A stretch of 48,959 nucleotides of DNA. Origin: Trabulsiella odontotermitis. Lineage in GTDB: Bacteria > Pseudomonadota > Gammaproteobacteria > Enterobacterales > Enterobacteriaceae. The notes beneath the pieces are model-generated. The model was given only the letters and a program-made list of their open reading frames with translations. It did not search any database and was not told the origin of the DNA. Below, one piece after another: positions 16,240 through 26,900 of this stretch; the first letter of the stretch is position 1, and every line of letters starts with the position of its first letter. A program made the position numbers and the translations under genes. Location of the stretch: the NCBI RefSeq assembly GCF_001297775.1, contig NZ_LIFX01000017.1, positions 1 to 48,959 of the forward strand. The letters are read 5' to 3'.

Positions 16240-16282
16240 ATAAGTGCTGCACTTTATGTAACAAATAAGTGCAGCACTTATT
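16240..16282. promoter_or_regulatory. Twin AAGTGC-N-GCACTT palindromes upstream of the RHH gene
   Basis: aagtgctgcactt at 16242-16254 and a longer perfect odd palindrome aataagtgcagcacttatt at 16264-16282 differ only at the centre base over their shared core. Their centres are 25 bases apart. They lie between the RHH-type gene and the rightward alpA, so bound protein could control either or both. Confidence 0.65.
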
Positions 16283-16475
16283 GTACTTTATCAATATAAG
16301 CAGGATAGCACACGCTGGTGTTTTGAATACCTTTTTTGTCTGAGCAGGATGAAGAAGCCTGCCATACAGTTCGTGACGTAATTTTTTACTCGTCCTTCCC
16401 ATCCTCTGAGGAAGGCTGCAACACAACACTGAGAACAGTCATTCCTCCTTCACTTTTAACGTAAAGGAGATTTCC

Positions 16476-16685
16476 ATGAACACATCCCCCGCACTGCTTA
16501 ATGACCAGCTTGTCGATATGACATTCATTACCACCTACACCGAAATGACGGACAAGTGGTTCTACAAACTCATCAGCGAAGGCCAGTTCCCGAAGCCCAT
16601 TAAACTGGGGCGCAGTTCTCGCTGGCTGAAGAGCGAAGTGGAAGCCTGGATGCAGCAGCGTATTGCTGACTCACGGGGTAACTAA
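16476..16685 (+). CDS. alpA: AlpA-family phage regulatory protein
   Basis: Small excisionase/activator-like protein of 69 residues with an MerR-like winged helix-turn-helix. Recognisable stretches are MTFITTYTEMTDKWFYKLIS, FPKPIKLGRSSRWLKSEVEA and WMQQR. AlpA of CP4-57 activates that element's integrase gene, and its relatives serve in P4-type satellites. AAAGGAG lies seven bases before the ATG. It begins the rightward half of the island and is followed two bases later by a 50-residue ORF. Confidence 0.9.
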   Translation: MNTSPALLNDQLVDMTFITTYTEMTDKWFYKLISEGQFPKPIKLGRSSRWLKSEVEAWMQQRIADSRGN

Positions 16686-16687
16686 CC

Positions 16688-16840
16688 ATGTCTGCGCTGA
16701 AGTTCAACAGAAGAAAAGCTGTATCAGCAAAAGCCTCACGCACAGTGTCTGCAGATATCCCGGCCCGCTGGATATGTCCACGCTGTCGTCGGCAGTATTG
16801 TGGCGCTAAACCCTGCCCTTTCTGCCACCGGGTTGCCTGA
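16688..16840 (+). CDS. 50-residue zinc-finger-like peptide
   Basis: An ATG two bases after the alpA stop opens a 50-codon frame. The first ~25 residues are basic (SALKFNRRKAVSAKASRTVS). The C-terminal half carries WICPRCRRQYCGAKPCPFCH, two CPxC pairs that form a compact zinc-ribbon signature. Tight spacing to alpA indicates co-translation. It is probably a small DNA- or RNA-binding protein of the element; no named family recognised. Confidence 0.6.
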   Translation: MSALKFNRRKAVSAKASRTVSADIPARWICPRCRRQYCGAKPCPFCHRVA

Positions 16841-17574
16841 CGAGCATTTGGCTATTGCCAGTCAACTTCGTCGGCCACATGACGGCTTCCGGTCTTTCAG
16901 TTGTGAACGCCTGGCTCACCGGGAATAATATTTTTTATTGTGTTCTGAACTGATAACCCTGGAGTAAAAACGGAGAGTTTTAAATATATAAGCCCGTGCC
17001 TGGCAAGGCCTGGTTATTAGCTGGTCATGTAGGCTGGTACAGTATATATATTATATAAGCAAGTCACCGAGAAATATAACAGAGTGAGATACAAGATAAT
17101 GGCAATATAATATCTGAAGGTGAAGGGTTAAGTAACAATAATATGATATACACTAACTCATTAGTTCACTGAAATTAACCTGATGAGCTAACGAGACACG
17201 CTATAGAAAATAGAATTGCAGGATGCCAGTCTCAGTTAATACAGATATAAAGACTTACCCCTGGAGTTCTTTAAAATCAAATTAAAGAATCCTTTCCCCC
17301 CTGAAAATACTAACCACACAGTCCGCTCATCGGGGGGAGATATCAAATCGCGAGGACTGACAATAGCCAGGACAGCTTCCGTTCAGCCTTGCATAAATAT
17401 CAGCAAGTAAACGCATTCATCGCCAGTTAAAGCATCAGCGTCAGCAGATGAGCATCTGGTAGCGCTATACCTTCCCACCGTCTGAAACTTTAACCCTCAT
17501 TCGTGCGTTCGTTACTGCCATTTGCTCTGGCAGGGACTTCGCACGTCTGAATCAAACCAGCAGGAGTAACACTG
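16841..17574. other. 734-base noncoding region before the Gp2-like gene
   Basis: No convincing gene. The first part (16960-17210) is AT-rich, with tatatatattatataa near 17042-17058. A long-range stem-loop can pair cccccc (17296-17301) with gggggg (17332-17337). A small hairpin ctgcca/tggcag precedes the Gp2-like gene near 17516-17534. The position between alpA and a putative HUH replication protein makes it a candidate for a replication origin or a regulatory RNA. Neither can be shown from sequence alone. Confidence 0.35.
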
Positions 17575-18195
17575 ATGCCTGACAGTAAATTTGGCCCACT
17601 GAATCCTGATTACATGAAGCGTATGGAGGAAATTATCACTTTAGCAACGGTGGCTCACCCCAGAACTGCCGTTTTCACCTTCGTTCTCAGGCTGCCTGAG
17701 TACCGCGACAGAGGCGATTCGATAGTCTGTATCCCTAATCTGCAGGTCGGGATAATGGAACGCTTCAAAGGGGCGCTGGAAGCCCGTATAGCCGTTCATC
17801 AGCACCGACGCAGGCGGGAAGGTCTTCAGGTGTGTCCAACGGATCTGAGAGTCGTCTGGGTTCGTGAGGTGGGCGAAAGCAGCAAACCGCACTACCACGT
17901 CGCGATATTCGTTAACAAAGATACCTTCAACTGCCTGGGAGATTATTCGAAGCAAGACCGTAATCTGGGGAGCTATATCTGTGAGGCCTGGCTGAGTGCG
18001 ACAGGTCTGCTTGGGTTTCCTGAATACAGAACACTGGTGTCCTTCAATAACACGCCACACATTCTGGAAGCGATTCGCGAGGACCGTTTTGAGAAGCAAA
18101 GAAAGAGTCTGCTGGGCCACCTGAGTTACTTCGCCAAAGAACGCACCAAAGTCTACAGCAGGGAAGCCCGCTCATTTGGGGGTAGTGTCAGATAA
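17575..18195 (+). CDS. YagK/YfjJ-family (inovirus Gp2-type) protein with HUH motif
   Basis: Protein of 206 residues resembling the YagK/YfjJ C-terminal domain, annotated in related elements as inovirus-type Gp2. It contains PHYHVAIFVN (about residues 103-112), an HUH metal-binding motif typical of rolling-circle replication and relaxase-type nucleases. A possible nucleophile tyrosine lies in LGSYICEAW, and GHLSYFAKERTK lies near the C-terminus. AGGAG precedes the ATG. If active, it would nick DNA to start replication of the excised element. Confidence 0.75.
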   Translation: MPDSKFGPLNPDYMKRMEEIITLATVAHPRTAVFTFVLRLPEYRDRGDSIVCIPNLQVGIMERFKGALEARIAVHQHRRRREGLQVCPTDLRVVWVREVGESSKPHYHVAIFVNKDTFNCLGDYSKQDRNLGSYICEAWLSATGLLGFPEYRTLVSFNNTPHILEAIREDRFEKQRKSLLGHLSYFAKERTKVYSREARSFGGSVR

Positions 18196-18410
18196 GCCAG
18201 CACAACGCAAGGTGAGACATTTCCCCTGGTTGCTGAAGAAGTAAACCTTTATCTGCCCTGAAGCTGACGACCTGTTTCTTATCGTACCGTCGCCACTAAA
18301 TACCCGATAACCCTTTCTGTAGTCATACCGCCACGTTTTCCCAGTCCTTTTGCCCTTAACGGGATGGAGTGCGCCTGCGCGGTATCTGGCTGTAATGGAG
18401 AAAAAAGATA

Positions 18411-18518
18411 ATGAGAACACTCATGCTTACTGGCGACCAAAAACAGCCATCGTTTTTACCTTCACTCTTCCTGCTTGTGCTCCTTGCGGTGTGTTTAAGG
18501 AGACTGGCATGCGAATGA
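18411..18518 (+). CDS. Possible 35-residue single-span membrane peptide
   Basis: An ATG at 18411, after tggagaaaaaagata, opens a 36-codon frame. Its second half is strongly hydrophobic (LPSLFLLVLLAVCLRRLACE). The frame ends 10 bases inside the downstream zinc-ribbon gene, so it could be a translated leader coupled to that gene or a small membrane peptide. Not recognised. Confidence 0.35.
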   Translation: MRTLMLTGDQKQPSFLPSLFLLVLLAVCLRRLACE

Positions 18519-18895
18519 TGAAATGCTATCTCGCAAATACCGGCAGGGGACATTTTATCACTGCTGACGAAGCCGCAACCGGCGAACCGGGATCGCTGAC
18601 CTGCTCCTCATGTGGCTGTGTTCTTTACGTTCAGCCCGGAAATGCAGACGAAAAACCGTGGTTCTGGCATGACCAGAGTACGGTGCCTGACAGCACGCTG
18701 AAGGACTGCGTTCATTCTGATCCGGAAATTAAAGCAGAAGCCAGGCTCAGAAAGTTACGTAATTCCATTGGGGAGATGGTAGTCCCCGTGCCGGTGCTGT
18801 CCTGGCACTGTGTCTGGTGCGGGCAACACTACCAGGGGGAGAAGTTCTGCTCTGTATGTGGCACAGGGATATACAGTATCGAAGGAAACATGTGA
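18509..18895 (+). CDS. Putative zinc-ribbon protein of mobile islands
   Basis: Protein of 128 residues. The N-terminal half has MKCYLANTGRGHFITADEAA and CSSCGCVL; the C-terminal half has WHCVWCGQHYQGEKFCSVCG. These are two separate sets of paired cysteines. I start it at ATG 18509, because AAGGAG lies 8 bases upstream and the protein then begins as its relatives do. An earlier in-frame start at 18350 would add an unrelated leader. Such proteins are common in CP4-type islands next to YfjJ-like genes. Function unknown. Confidence 0.75.
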   Translation: MRMMKCYLANTGRGHFITADEAATGEPGSLTCSSCGCVLYVQPGNADEKPWFWHDQSTVPDSTLKDCVHSDPEIKAEARLRKLRNSIGEMVVPVPVLSWHCVWCGQHYQGEKFCSVCGTGIYSIEGNM

Positions 18896-19255
18896 CAAAA
18901 AAATGACAGCAGAACTATCGGGTCTCCGGTACGCATTATGCTTTGAAGTACAATTGAATTGCGCTGATTTTTAGCCCTGCTTAACGCACCATCACTTCGC
19001 TGTAGTCAGTTCCATGCTGCCGAAAATGCCGGATCACTGATGCAGGTAATATTCGGAAGCCCGGGCCGACAATTCCTGTCAGTACCTCTGGCTCCTGTAT
19101 GCTGATGCAATACTTTCTCGCCATTTTAGCGGGACAAAAAAATATATTAGCCTCAATTATCATATACACAAAATTAACAATGTTATTTACAAAAGCTTAC
19201 TTCTGGATTATTTTCACGTTTAATTTTCATACGAAATATTCCTTAAGGATAAGTA
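18896..19255. promoter_or_regulatory. AT-rich region upstream of cdiB
   Basis: The 360-base gap before cdiB becomes AT-rich after 19130 and probably holds the cdi promoter; I cannot assign -35/-10 boxes with confidence. A leftward 47-codon frame (ATG at 19121 to 18981, beginning MARKYCISIQEPEVL) has ordinary composition but no clear ribosome site, so I leave it as a possible gene fragment. The start of cdiB is set by AAGGA at 19242-19246. Confidence 0.4.
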
Positions 19256-20950
19256 ATGGGCAGGAAGCCAGTACACGGATATTCCGTCGTCATGCGCCAC
19301 TTCTGTATCACCATTCTGGCGGTAGCGTGCGTGCATGCAACAGCGGCACCGCTCTCTCCGGCTGATCGTGATACCATTCAACAGCAGCAACAACAGTTGC
19401 TTGAGCAGAATCAGCGTCAGCGTGATGAACTGGAGCGCAGCACGTCGCTCCCCCGTCCTACTACTCCTGTCGCACCACCGACCACAGGAGGTCCGTGCTT
19501 TTCCATTTCTCGTATCGAAATCAGTGGCAACACGAAATTGTCACCACGCGACGCTGACACCGTTACCGCCCCCTGGCTGAATCAGTGCCTGGACATGACC
19601 CGCCTGACGCAGGTCACTAATGCCGTCTCCGACTGGTATATCAGCCGGGGATATATCACCAGCCGCGCTTTTCTGACCGAACAGGACCTCTCCTCCGGCG
19701 TGCTGCATCTGACGGTGCTGGAAGGCCGACTTCAGCAAATCCGTCTGGAAGGTGTACCGCAGCGGACACTTGCCATGACGTTCCCCGGGCTGGAAGGAAA
19801 AATCCTTAACCTGCGCGACATCGAACAGGGTATGGAACAATTAAACCGCGTGCGGCAGGTTCCGGTGGAGATTGAAATCCAGCCAGGCGACAAACAGGGC
19901 TGGTCAATTGTGAATCTCACCGCCGCCCCGGAATTTCCGCTTAGCGGTTCGGTAAGTTTTGATAACAGCGGGCAGAAAAGCACCGGTACCGGTCAGTTCA
20001 GCGGCGCGCTGACCGGCAATAACCTGCTCGGGCTGGCGGATAAATGGTTTATCAGCGGCGGGCGCAGCAGCGATTTTTCAGACTCGCATGATGCGCAGAA
20101 TTTTGCTGCTGGCGTCAGCGTGCCGTATGGCTACGGCCTACTCGATTACAGCTACAGCTGGAGCAATTACCTCAACACCATTGATAACAACGGCTGGCCG
20201 TGGCGCTCAACCGGTGACAGCGAAACGCACCGGCTTACCGGTTCGTGGGTGGTGTTTCGCAATGGCGATATCAAAACCGGTCTTACCACCGGCATGACGC
20301 ACCGCATCAGCCGCAATTATCTTGATGACGTGCTGCTGGGATCCAGTAGCCGCAAGCTCTCCAGCGTGATGCTCGGCATCAATCACACGCAAAAAATGGC
20401 CGGTGGTGTGGCGACGCTCAATCCGTCCGTCACTCAGGGTGTGCCCTGGCTGGGGGCGGAAGACGATCACGATAAACACGGCGATGTGCCACGGGCTGAA
20501 TTTCGCAAGTGGAGCATTAACGGCAGTTTTCAGCGGCCTCTGGCGACCGATCTCTGGTGGCTCAGCAGTGTTTACTTTCAGTGGTCACCGGATCGGCTTT
20601 ACGGCGCCGAACAGCTCACGCTGGGTGGAGAAAGCTCTGTCCGCGGTTTTAAAGAACAGTACCTCTCCGGCAACAATGGCGGTTATCTGCGTAATGAGCT
20701 GAATTACTCGCTGTTTACCCTGCCGTGGGTGGGGCAAATCAGCGTGATGGCGGCACTGGATGGCGGCTGGCTGAAACAGGACGACCAGGATCCGTACGCC
20801 AGCGGCACGCTGTGGGGTGCGGCCGTCGGGCTGACCAGCGCGAACAGTTGGTTCTCGACACAGTTTACCGTGGGAACCCCCGTGAAATACCCGGACTGGC
20901 TGGCTCCGGATCATCTCAATATTTATTACCGCCTGGCGGTGGCGTTTTAA
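19256..20950 (+). CDS. cdiB: CdiB: two-partner-secretion outer-membrane transporter
   Basis: ShlB/FhaC-type Omp85 transporter of 564 residues that exports CdiA across the outer membrane. A signal peptide (hydrophobic FCITILAVACVHATA near residue 15-29) is followed by a Gln-rich helix (TIQQQQQQLLEQNQRQRDEL) that plugs the pore. POTRA 1 (ISRIEISGNTKLSPRDADTV, about 83-160) and POTRA 2 (about 160-235) come next. The 16-strand barrel includes the conserved loop-6 motif SVRGFKEQYLSGNNGG near residue 463 and ends in the aromatic YYRLAVAF. It is 12 bases from cdiA. Confidence 0.93.
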   Translation: MGRKPVHGYSVVMRHFCITILAVACVHATAAPLSPADRDTIQQQQQQLLEQNQRQRDELERSTSLPRPTTPVAPPTTGGPCFSISRIEISGNTKLSPRDADTVTAPWLNQCLDMTRLTQVTNAVSDWYISRGYITSRAFLTEQDLSSGVLHLTVLEGRLQQIRLEGVPQRTLAMTFPGLEGKILNLRDIEQGMEQLNRVRQVPVEIEIQPGDKQGWSIVNLTAAPEFPLSGSVSFDNSGQKSTGTGQFSGALTGNNLLGLADKWFISGGRSSDFSDSHDAQNFAAGVSVPYGYGLLDYSYSWSNYLNTIDNNGWPWRSTGDSETHRLTGSWVVFRNGDIKTGLTTGMTHRISRNYLDDVLLGSSSRKLSSVMLGINHTQKMAGGVATLNPSVTQGVPWLGAEDDHDKHGDVPRAEFRKWSINGSFQRPLATDLWWLSSVYFQWSPDRLYGAEQLTLGGESSVRGFKEQYLSGNNGGYLRNELNYSLFTLPWVGQISVMAALDGGWLKQDDQDPYASGTLWGAAVGLTSANSWFSTQFTVGTPVKYPDWLAPDHLNIYYRLAVAF

Positions 20951-20962
20951 GGGACAAAAACG

Positions 20963-23900
20963 ATGGATAACAATCAGACCCGTTTTTCTCAGCGTGTACT
21001 GAGCTGGCTGTTAAGTACCCTGCTGGCAACGCAACCGCTGCTGCCCGCTGTGGCTGCTACCATCACCCCCACCGGTAACACGAAGATGGACAAGGCCGGA
21101 AACGGTGTGCCGGTGGTGAATATCGCCACGCCCAATGGCGCGGGGATCTCGCATAACAAATACAATAATTATAACGTCGGGAAGGAAGGTTTAATTCTTA
21201 ACAACGCCACCGGAAAGTTAAACCAGACCCAACTGGGCGGCCTGATCCAGAACAACCCGAACCTGAAAGCCGGGCAGGAAGCGAAAGGTATTATCAACGA
21301 AGTCACCGGCGCTAACCGTTCACAGCTTCAGGGTTATACCGAAGTGGCGGGCAAAGCGGCGAATGTGATCGTCGCCAACCCGTACGGTATTACCTGTAAC
21401 GGCTGCGGCTTTATCAATACCCCAAATGTGACGCTGACCACCGGGAAACCGGTACTGGATGCCAGCGGCAACCTGCAGTCGTTTGATGTCACTAAAGGCA
21501 GCATTACCATTGAAGGTCAGGGGCTCGACGGCAGCCTCAGCGACTCGGTATCCATTCTTACCCGCGCCACGGACATTAACGCCGCCCTGCACGCGAAAAA
21601 CCTGACGGTGATTGCCGGGGCCAACCGCGTAACCGCGGACGGACGTGTCAGCGCGCTGAAAGGCGAAGGCGATGTGCCAAAAGTCGCTGTTGATACCGGC
21701 GCACTGGGCGGGATGTACGCCAACCGTATCCGACTGGTCTCCAGTGATAGTGGTGTCGGGGTGAACCTCGGTAACCTTAATGCCCGCAGCGGCGATATTA
21801 CGCTGGATGCGAACGGCAGACTGACCGTCAACAACAGCCTTGCCACCGGCGCCATCACTGCAAAAGGCCAGAACGTCACCTTAACCGGCGACCATAAAGC
21901 AGGTGGTAACCTGACCGTCAGCAGCCAGAGCGACATAGCGCTCAGTAACGGAACGCTCAACACTGACAACGACCTCAGCCTGACCGCCAGCGGTAAAATC
22001 ACTCAACAGAATGAAAAACTGATGGCCGGGCGGGATGCCACGTTGCGGGCAACCACCCTTTCGCAGGACAGCAACAGCCAGACCGATGCCGCCCGCAATA
22101 TCGCCCTGAATGCCGGCAGCAGTGTGGCAACACAGGGGCGCGTGACCGCAGGACAGAACCTGAGCGTCACCACCGGTACACTCAGCCACAGCGGTGAACT
22201 GGTCGCAGGTAATGCCCTGTCGCTGAATGCTGCCAGCCAGACGCTGAGCGGTGCGATAAACGCCACCGGTGATATCACGGTGCAGGGACAGAACCTCTCC
22301 GCCACAACCGCCTCGCAGATGCAGGGGCGCAACGTCACGCTCAGCGCGAAGCAGGCTATGCTGGCTGGTACCCAGGCGGCAAAAAGTCAGTTAAAAATTA
22401 CCGCTAGTGAACGTCTGACCCACAGCGGCAAAAGCAGTGCAGAGGCACTGAACATTAACACTCCGGCACTGATTAACCAGGGCGTGATGGTTGCCACCAC
22501 CCTGAACACTCAGTCACAGACGCTGACCAACAGCGGTCTGCTGCAGGGCGATTCACAACTGCTGCTGAACACGCAACAGCTCGACAACCAGCAGACCGGG
22601 ACACTGTACAGTGCCGCGAATCTGACGCTGAACGTTCCTGGTATCGTCAACAATGGCCTTATCGTCAGCGATACCGGACTGACCGTGCAGACGACAACCC
22701 TCACCGGCGACGGGCTGTTACAGGGAGCCAGAGCCCTGACGCTGCGTGGTGACACGCTGGCCCAGGGCAGTGCGGGACGCTGGTTAACTGCGGGCGCACT
22801 GGACATCACCGCCGGGCAGCTCACCACTGCCGGCACAGTACAGGGTGATAACACCACGCTGGCCGGCACGGACTGGAGCCACAGCGGCAGCCTGCTGGCG
22901 ACCGGTACACTTATGACGAACACCGGTTCACTTGTCAGCACCGGCGATATCATGAGCCAGGGCAGTGCCTCGCTGACGGCGCAGAAGACAGACAACCGGG
23001 GCAGACTGCTGTCAGCGGATAGTCTCAGCCTCACGGGTAACACGCTCAGCAACAGCGGCACGGTTCAGGGTAAAAGGCTGACGGTTCGCCAGGACAGTAT
23101 CACCAACAGCGGCACGCTCACCGGGGTCGCCGCGCTGACGCTTGCCTCCCGTATGGAGATGGCATCCCCTCAACTTGCGCTGATGAATAACGGGGGATCA
23201 CTACTGACCACCGGCGATCTGACGATTACCGCAGGCAGCATTACCAGTTCAGGGCAATGGCAGGGCAAACGGGTTCTGCTCACCGCAGACAGTCTGACAA
23301 ACAGCGGTGCGATCCTGGCGGCTGACAGACTGACTGCACGTCTGACGGGTGATCTCACCAGTACCGCGGGCAGCAAAGTCACCTCGAACGGTGAGATGGC
23401 GCTCAGTGCACTGAATTTAAGCAACAGCGGACAATGGATCGCGCAGAACCTGACGCTGTCGGGTGACACACTGACCAACGCAGGCGACATCACCGGCGTC
23501 AGTGGCCTGGCGGTTTCGCTGAACGGCATGCTGACTAACCAGACAGGCGGCAAAATGCTCAGCGCCGGTACGCTGACATTGCAATCCGCAGGCACCAGTA
23601 ACGCCGGGCAACTGCAGGGTAAAACCACAACCGTCACTACCGCGTCGCTCGCCAACAGCGGCCGCGTGCAGGGGGAATCACTCAACCTGAACATCAGCGA
23701 CGAGCTGAACAACGCCGTGAATGGCGTGTTGCTGAGCCAGAATGCGCTCAACCTGTCCACCGCGACACTTATCAACAACGGTACACTACAGGGCGGCGGC
23801 GCGACCACGCTCACCGCCACCAGCCGCGCACAGAATGGTGGCAACATCCTTTCCGGCGGCAAACTCACGCTGACCACACCGCAACTCACCACCGGCAGTA

Positions 23901-26900
23901 ACGGGCTTATCCAGGCACTGACGCTGCTGGTGAATGCCGTGCAGACCGTTAACGGCGGGAAGATAGTGACGACCGGCGATGCCGAACTGCGCGGAACCAG
24001 CCTGACCAACACCGGCACGCTGCAGGGTGCAAACCTGCAGGTGCTGAATAATACACTCACCAACAGCGGCACCGTACTGGGTACCTCTTCCCTCAGTGTG
24101 AAGAGCGCTACCGTTAATAACCAGGCAGGCGGCAAACTGTTCAGCGCCGGGGATCTGTTGCTCGACAGCAACACCCTCACCAGCGCCGGTCAGGTCGTCG
24201 CGCTTGGCGATACCACACTGAAGCTGGTCAGTGCCCTCACCCACAGCGGTACCCTGGCGGCGGGCAATCTGCTCTCCGTGACCTCTCAGGCAGCCATTGC
24301 CAATAACGGTGTGGTGCAGGGTAATGGCCTGTTGCTCAGCGCAGGCGGAGCCTTAACGAACAATGGTCAACTGACCACCGGAACTGCCAGCAGCAGTTTC
24401 AGCGCCCAGAGCATTTTGCTTAACGACACAGGAAGCCTTTCGGCGGGCGGCGACGTACAGATGACCTCGCGCGGCGATATCACGGTGAATGGCTTCACCG
24501 GCACCGCGGGCAGTCTGACAATGAACGCTGCCGGGGTGCTGCTGAACACCGCACTGATTTATGCCGGTAACAATCTCAACATGTTTGCTGGCCGCATTCA
24601 CAACGTTTATGGCGATATCCTGGCGGGCAACAATCTGGTGATACAGAAGAATGCGGCGGGTGCGGCGAATACAGAGATCATCAATACATCAGGAAATATC
24701 GAGACCCTCAGGGGCGATATGACGATGAAGACGGGTCATCTGCTGAATCAGCGGGATGGTCTGAAAGTTACAGAAACACATATTAATGGCGGGCAGGCGA
24801 TCCCCGGCATCGGCGATGCAACGGTAAATATCGATATCAGTAACCTGGCTGAGGGAAGCTATGGCATGACCAGCGAACTGATTGAACGCCAGGCTGCAGG
24901 ATGCAGTGGCAATGGGGCATGTCACTATACCTACTGGAATCAGTTTTACTATGCGATGTTTGTTGATTTCGCCATACAGAAATTTATCGCCAGCCAGACC
25001 CGGCTTGATGTGACAAGTACCGGAGGCGTGGCGCAGATAGCATCAGGCAATAATCTGTCCATCACCGCCGGCACGCTGGAAAACCAGGCCAGTAATATTC
25101 TGGCTAACGGGAATATCGCCCTTACCGGCAACGTGCTCAATAATCAGAGCTGGCAGTCAGGGACAGCCACAGAGTGGTATGTCTATCAGTACGATCCCGG
25201 GCGTATCGGGTATGCGGTAGATCCGGAAACCGGCTACCCGACGGACGGGAATAAATACTCAGACGTTATGCCGGACAGTAATACCATTGCGTTTACGCTG
25301 GTCGGTCATGACACCTCACGGGAAAATGGCGATATTTATCGTTCTGTTATCCAGGCAGGCGGCAATGTTAATGCCACATTCACCAGTGATATCAGTAATA
25401 CCAGTGCCACCGCCAGTGCAGGGCAGATTAGTAACGCTATCACCACCCCGTCACTGACACCGCTGAGCCAACAAACCTTAGGTGATGCGGAAAAAACGAA
25501 ATCGCTCACAAACGCGGACACTGTCGCCGTCAACTCCCCCGAATGGCGTGATGAAGTCAATGATGCATTACAAAACCTGGCTGGTGGCGATCCGCTGGAT
25601 AATTCAGGTACCAGCGCTTACCCCCTCCCCTCGGGCAATAACGGCTATTTTGTCACCTCCACCGACCCGGACAGCCCGTATCTTATTACCGTTAACCCGA
25701 AACTCGACGGACTCGGTCAGCTTGACCCCAGCCTGTATGGCGACCTTTATGCGCTGCTGGGCATGCAACCGGGCGATGCGCCGCGAGAAACGAACAGCGC
25801 GTTTACTGATCAGAACCAGTTCCTGGGATCGTCGTATTTCCTTGACCGACTCGGTCTCAACCCGGATAACGACTATCGTTTCCTTGGCGATGCGGCATTT
25901 GATACCCGTTACGTCAGCAACTATGTACTGAACCAGACCGGCAGCCGCTATATCAACGGTCTCGGCTCTGAGCTCGACCAGATGCGATACCTGATGGATA
26001 ACGCCGCCACCACGCAGAACGCCCTCGGCCTGCAGTTTGGCGTCGCGCTGACGGCCGCGCAGATCGCCGCGCTCGATCAGAGCATCCTGTGGTGGGAATC
26101 CGCGACCATCAACGGACAGACGGTGATGATCCCGAAAGTGTATCTATCACCGAAAGACGTTGTCGTGCAGAACGGCAGCGTTATCAGCGGAAATAACGTT
26201 CAACTGGCTGGTGGTACTGTCATCAACGATGGCAGCACCATTACTGCGCAGAATGCATTAGCTATCGACAGCAGCAACAGCCTCGACAACCTGAATGCCG
26301 GGCTGATAAACGCTGGCGGGAACCTTTCACTGAGCGCGCTGAGTGATATCAACAATATCGGCTCTGCTATCAGCGGTAAGACCGTACAACTGGAGAGCGT
26401 GACCGGCAGCATTAACAACATCACTCAGACACAGCAGTGGGATGTAAATGCGAAAGGGCGTACCGGCAATGTCCATATTTCAGGAACAGACGTCGGACCG
26501 GCAGCCTCCATCACCGCGAAGGACTCCCTCGATCTTTACGCCGGGAAAGACATCAACGTCACTGGCGCAAATGTCGCTGCAGGGGGCGATCTCACCATGG
26601 CAGCAGAAGGGAATATAAACGTTACGGCGAATGAGATCGCAGAGCACGAGAGTCGCACCGGATTCAGGGGTAAGGGCGATATCAACAACAGCTCTGTCAG
26701 TCAACAGGGAAGCAACATCACTGCAGGCGGCAATCTCGCCATGCAGGCGGGCAACGACCTGAACGTCACTGCGTCTTCTGTATCTGCAGGTGAAAGTGCC
26801 CTGCTCGCGGCGGGCAATGACCTGAACCTCAATGCCACACGTGAAGGAGAAACGCAGCGCAACGGCAAAGCTGAAAGCCACGAAAGCCATGCGGCGGTCA

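Noticed and set aside
18981-19121. Leftward 47-codon frame MARKYCISIQEPEVL... upstream of cdiB
   Set aside because: Plausible composition but no clear ribosome site and no family recognised, so not listed as a gene.
23170-24180. 336-codon frame opposite cdiA
   Set aside because: Antisense reading of the FHA repeats; its Ser/Val/Leu-rich composition follows from the repeat pattern.
21900-24400. Many short tandem-like repeats in cdiA DNA
   Set aside because: They reflect the degenerate FHA protein repeats (N-S-G-T-L-type) and not a separate DNA element.
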